Shown here: positions 31,924 to 34,567 of the stretch, one piece after another | Layout of the letters: the number at the start of each line of letters is the position of its first letter | Numbering within the stretch: position 1 is the first letter of the stretch | Assembly: GCA_017625405.1 (NCBI GenBank) | Contig: JAGALB010000062.1 | Coordinates: 1-34,567 of the forward strand | From: Ruminiclostridium sp. | GTDB taxonomy: Bacteria; Bacillota; Clostridia; Oscillospirales; Ruminococcaceae | Reading direction: 5' to 3' | Length of the DNA stretch: 34,567 bases | Program-made: the position numbers and the translations under genes | Notes under the pieces: model-generated | Databases searched by the model: none | What the model saw: only the letters and a program-made list of their open reading frames with translations | Told to the model about the DNA's origin: nothing

Positions 31924-33342
31924 TTATTTAGGCTCGGTTGTTACAATTATTACATCACCATCGACTGTTCCCTCAAATGTCGTTGCAGGGGGTGCGGTAG
32001 TGGTTGTGCTCGTTATAACAGTAGTGTCAGGCGTTGTTTCAACAGGCGGAATAGCGGTTGTTGTGGTTTCTGTCTTGTCAGGGTATACGGTTGTAATAAC
32101 AATATCCGTCTTATCTCCCATGCCTGTAATCTGTGCACTTGTAGTCACGTCTGATTTATCGGCAGAGGTCAGAGCTGTTTCGGTTTTGTCGCCTGCCGTT
32201 GTTACATCGGTTTTATCATATATAATCTCGGTTTTGTCAGGAACGGTTGTCACTGTTGTGGTTTCTTCGGGAACAGGAGTAGTTGCCGCAGTGGTTGTGC
32301 CAGTTGTTTCGCCGCCTGCTGCACCATAGGTTTCAGCGGCATAAACGAGAGCAATGTATGCGGCATACAGCTCTTCATAGCTCATTTCATAAAGTGCAGC
32401 TATCTCCGCCTTGGTAAGATATGTCTTGTTCTTTTCCAACACATCAAGCTTAAGCTCACCATATACCGAAAGATTATAGATTTCCTCAAGAGTGAGATTA
32501 AGACGCATTTTTTCAAATGCTGAATTTGCATAAGGATCATCGGCATAAAGCACTATGTGGGTTACCGCAGAAGTTTTCGGCTCGTAAATCTGCTTTCCTG
32601 CGTTGTCGATGTAGTAATCCTCATAATAAATCATATCCTCCACCGCCGCAAACTCAAAACCACTCTGTAAAAGCTCGGTGAGAATCTCAGGCAGAGCCTC
32701 TGTTGTATTCTCAAGATCGTTATGGAAAAGCAGAATTGAGCCGGATTCGGTTTTGGAAGTGATACGCTCGTATATGGTGTAGGGGTCAGGGTCTTCCCAG
32801 TCGATGCTGTCCACCGACCACTGAATAACCTTCAGGCCCATACCCTCTACGGTAGTGATAACATTGTCGTCATACTCGCCGTAAGGAGAACGGTAGAGAA
32901 CAGGCTCTTCGCCTGTAATCATCTTTATCTTGCGTGAGCATTCACGTGTATCTTCAATAAGGCTGTTGATATTCATGCCATTCACATGGGGATGGACGTC
33001 AGAATGATTCTGAACCGAGTGTCCCGCATCATGGAATTTCTTCACATCCTCAGGATATTTGTCACAGAATTCACCCGTTACAAAGAATGTGGCCTTTGCG
33101 TTGGCGTTTTTCAGAATTGAAAGTAATTCATCCGTATTTGAATTGCCCCAGGCACAGTCAAATGTCAGCGCAATTTTATTGTCACCCCTGTCTACACAGT
33201 ATATGGGGAGCTTTCTTTCATCTGCGCTTGCGGTAACGGCGTTGAACACTGCAAATATAATTATTGCAGCAACGAGAAGGCCGAATAATACAGCCGATAT
33301 AATTCTTAAAATCTGTTTTTTCGTCATTGTATAAACTACCAT
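31924..33342 (-). CDS. PdaB-like polysaccharide deacetylase (CE4) with Thr/DKT-rich tail
   Basis: CE4 enzymes remove acetyl groups from GlcNAc or MurNAc in wall glycans. The 472-residue protein has an N-terminal TM anchor (about 10-32) and a NodB domain with ALTFDCAWGN (60-66), HSDVHPH (113-119), RSPYG (151-155), DSIDW (178-182) and LLFHN (204-208). The opening is like PdaB rather than classical TFDDG enzymes, with Cys at the second Asp position. A helical segment (about 265-340) and a Thr-rich tail with five DKT and one DKS repeats (about 369-424) follow. The ATG at 33342 is behind AAAGGA. The gene lies 77 bases after vanW. Confidence 0.88.
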   Translation of the reverse strand: MVVYTMTKKQILRIISAVLFGLLVAAIIIFAVFNAVTASADERKLPIYCVDRGDNKIALTFDCAWGNSNTDELLSILKNANAKATFFVTGEFCDKYPEDVKKFHDAGHSVQNHSDVHPHVNGMNINSLIEDTRECSRKIKMITGEEPVLYRSPYGEYDDNVITTVEGMGLKVIQWSVDSIDWEDPDPYTIYERITSKTESGSILLFHNDLENTTEALPEILTELLQSGFEFAAVEDMIYYEDYYIDNAGKQIYEPKTSAVTHIVLYADDPYANSAFEKMRLNLTLEEIYNLSVYGELKLDVLEKNKTYLTKAEIAALYEMSYEELYAAYIALVYAAETYGAAGGETTGTTTAATTPVPEETTTVTTVPDKTEIIYDKTDVTTAGDKTETALTSADKSDVTTSAQITGMGDKTDIVITTVYPDKTETTTTAIPPVETTPDTTVITSTTTTAPPATTFEGTVDGDVIIVTTEPK

Positions 33343-33419
33343 ATCAATCGTTCCTTTCAGGATTTCTGATTGATTATATGCAGCTTGTTTTTAAAAAATG
33401 ACAGCTTGTGCTATGTTTC

Positions 33420-34271
33420 TTATTTTCCTTGCGGAAGCCTCCTCAGCCCGGGCGTTATTATCTGATTTTCGGGGATAAGAGAATAGTCGTACATTACCCT
33501 TGAATGGTTGTCAAGAATAAGCTCACGCTTTATTATATTGCGTGTGCGGTCAAGTGTAAGGCGGTATACACGGCTTACCCGATAGAATACCCCGTCCTCC
33601 TCTGTAAAGCCGTGATTTTCTTCGGTAATGCGATATACAAAGGGAAATGCCCTGGATGAACGCAGTTCGCCGCAGAGCTTACCTCTGCTCTGCCATATAA
33701 GAAGCTGTACAGGCACATCGGTTGTGTTTTTAAAGCGGTAGTCTATATTTTTGTAGAAAACTCCGGTGCCCGTGCCGAAAGGTACTCTTCTTCCCGAATC
33801 GGGGAAAAGTGCATCGGTATGATGAAAAAGCTCGGTAACGGTAAGAGGGCTGTTCAGAACAAGCCAGTGAACAAGATTTGCAAGCTGGCACAAACCGCCG
33901 CCTGTGCCTTTATCAAGCTTTCCGTTATGTATTACAAGACCGTCCAGATACCCCTTTTCCGCCGTCGGCTCTCCCACAAGCCGCCAGAAGGAAAAGGTTT
34001 CTCCCGGATTTATGATAATACCGTTGATTTTATCTGCGGCAAGCTTCAGGTTTACCGCCTTGTTGCGCTGCAGCTCCATATCCACACCTTCAAGCTGACG
34101 GAGAATAACCGAGCTGTGCGCTTTTACGAGAACGGGCAGAGGTTCTGATTTCTGACAAGCGAATCTTTCACGGCTTACCATATCCTTGACATCACGTATG
34201 AGGTATTCTTTTTTCAGAGAAATTTTATAACACAAAGGTGAGATTTCGCAAAACAGTCTGCGTCTTTTCAT
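33420..34271 (-). CDS. VanW-family protein
   Basis: The 283-residue protein carries the VanW core: INPGETFSFWRLVGEPTAEKGYLDG, named here in outline (about 87-111), then GTGGGLCQLANLVHWLVLNSPL and HHTDALFPDSGRRVPFGTG. VanW genes were first seen in some vancomycin-resistance operons, but the family is widespread and its biochemical role is not established; no other van gene is nearby. No convincing signal peptide is seen. The ATG follows AAAGGGGG. It is probably the first gene of a two-gene unit with the deacetylase, so a wall-related role is likely. Confidence 0.88.
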   Translation of the reverse strand: MKRRRLFCEISPLCYKISLKKEYLIRDVKDMVSRERFACQKSEPLPVLVKAHSSVILRQLEGVDMELQRNKAVNLKLAADKINGIIINPGETFSFWRLVGEPTAEKGYLDGLVIHNGKLDKGTGGGLCQLANLVHWLVLNSPLTVTELFHHTDALFPDSGRRVPFGTGTGVFYKNIDYRFKNTTDVPVQLLIWQSRGKLCGELRSSRAFPFVYRITEENHGFTEEDGVFYRVSRVYRLTLDRTRNIIKRELILDNHSRVMYDYSLIPENQIITPGLRRLPQGK

Positions 34272-34316
34272 CAGAATACCCCCTTTCAGGCTTTCGGCAT
34301 ACTGCCCTTTGATTAA

Positions 34317-34344
34317 ATTATATCACTCTGAAAATCAAAGTCAA
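34317..34344 (-). promoter_or_regulatory. Promoter of the vanW-deacetylase unit
   Basis: On the minus strand TTGACT (34344-34339), a 16-base spacer, and perfect TATAAT (34322-34317) lie 45 bases before the ATG. Phased direct repeats abut the -35. Confidence 0.8.
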
Positions 34345-34348
34345 TATT

Positions 34349-34386
34349 TGTAACCACATTGTAAACATTTGTAACCACTTTGTAAA
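34349..34386 (-). promoter_or_regulatory. Four phased TTTACA/GTTACA repeats, PhoP/OmpR-like box
   Basis: On the minus strand the hexamers TTTACA, GTTACA, TTTACA and GTTACA occupy 34386-34381, 34375-34370, 34365-34360 and 34354-34349, with starts 11, 10 and 11 bases apart. They end four bases before the -35. Four direct TT(A/T/C)ACA-like repeats with about 5-base spacers, upstream of the -35, is the known layout of Bacillus PhoP boxes. The assignment to PhoP rather than another OmpR-family regulator is inference. Confidence 0.6.
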
Positions 34387-34456
34387 CTTTCTGAAAGGGT
34401 GAAGAATAAGGCGCCGCCGTAAGGTTGATATCCGTATAGAAGCTTTACAGGCATTA

Positions 34457-34493
34457 CTGAGGAAAACCCTTTTGTAAAAGGGCTTTTCCTCAG
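34457..34493. repeat. Long hairpin and flanking sequence at the window end
   Basis: CTGAGGAAAACCCTTTT (34457-34473) pairs with AAAAGGGCTTTTCCTCAG (34476-34493) with a single bulged base, forming a stem of about 17 pairs. It could end a minus-strand gene lying beyond the window, but no clean T-run follows. The downstream part (34494-34567), with GGAAGGGGGTTCGGGGGA, looks like a dispersed intergenic repeat of the kind seen in related genomes; only one copy is present here. No gene is supported from 34272 to the window end. Confidence 0.5.
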
Positions 34494-34567
34494 ACTCCTT
34501 TCCGAAAACTTTTAATTTTAATTTAAGCCTTTGGAAGGGGGTTCGGGGGATAACCTTTCTACAGAAA

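Noticed and set aside
31916..32329. Plus-strand Val/Ser-rich open frame
   Set aside because: Antisense shadow of the Thr-rich tail of the deacetylase.
33420..34271. Vancomycin resistance operon
   Set aside because: VanW is widespread outside resistance; no vanH, vanA/B, vanX, vanR or vanS is present.
34530..34552. G-quadruplex
   Set aside because: Only two long G runs are present; four would be needed.
34530..34560. Possible tRNA T-arm (GGGGGTTCGGGGGA)
   Set aside because: The sequence lacks the TTCRANNC pattern, an acceptor stem and a D-arm; it looks like a G-rich repeat.

Overview
The window looks like chromosomal DNA of a low-to-medium GC, Gram-positive anaerobe of the class Clostridia, most likely a Ruminococcus-like Oscillospiraceae member. 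The basis is inference from: a Bacillota-style division and cell wall (dcw) cluster with a PASTA-bearing class B PBP, a MurE with the meso-diaminopimelate DNPR signature, strong AGGAGG ribosome sites with some TTG and GTG starts, and Thr-rich surface protein tails. No rRNA, tRNA, CRISPR array, integrase or transposase gene was seen.

Region 1 (about 1-11,040, minus strand) is one co-directional dcw operon: mraZ, rsmH, ftsL, a transpeptidase (ftsI/spoVD type), murE, mraY, ftsW, murG and murA. It runs from a clear promoter at 11,006-11,034 to a hairpin terminator at 42-78. The usual murF, murD, murC and ftsQ/A/Z are absent. The long mraZ leader carries repeat arrays. A small palindromic repeat element sits between the transpeptidase gene and murE.

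Region 2 (about 11,100-19,280) is a membrane and surface module. On the minus strand lie an XRE regulator with a helical (TPR-like) C-terminus, a DUF6440-like small protein and a one-TM protein of unknown function. Divergently, on the plus strand, lies a flotillin operon: an NfeD-like protein, two small membrane-anchored proteins that look like divergent SPFH cores, a full flotillin with a duplicated coiled-coil block, and a four-TM protein. A shared palindrome, GTAAAT-N3-ATTTAC, occurs at both divergent promoters and suggests that the XRE protein controls both. Next come a Thr-rich, C-terminally membrane-anchored surface protein and an unlisted 44-residue membrane peptide with a similar anchor.

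Region 3 (about 19,246-23,560, minus strand) is a three-gene operon: a MocR-type regulator whose PLP-binding lysine is replaced by glutamine, a cytoplasmic GH3 glycosidase and an L-asparaginase.

Region 4 (23,576-31,805, minus strand) is a visibly more A+T-rich surface polysaccharide cassette with its own near-consensus promoter: GT2, Stealth phosphotransferase, GT4, Wzy polymerase, polysaccharide pyruvyl transferase, Wzx flippase and an FrhB/FdhB-like iron-sulfur protein. It is probably an acquired glycan-assembly module.

Region 5 (31,887-34,567, minus strand) holds a PdaB-like polysaccharide deacetylase with a Thr/DKT-rich tail and a VanW-family protein. The VanW promoter is preceded by four helically phased TTTACA/GTTACA repeats that resemble a PhoP/OmpR-family box. 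Most of the window therefore serves building, remodelling and decorating the cell envelope.
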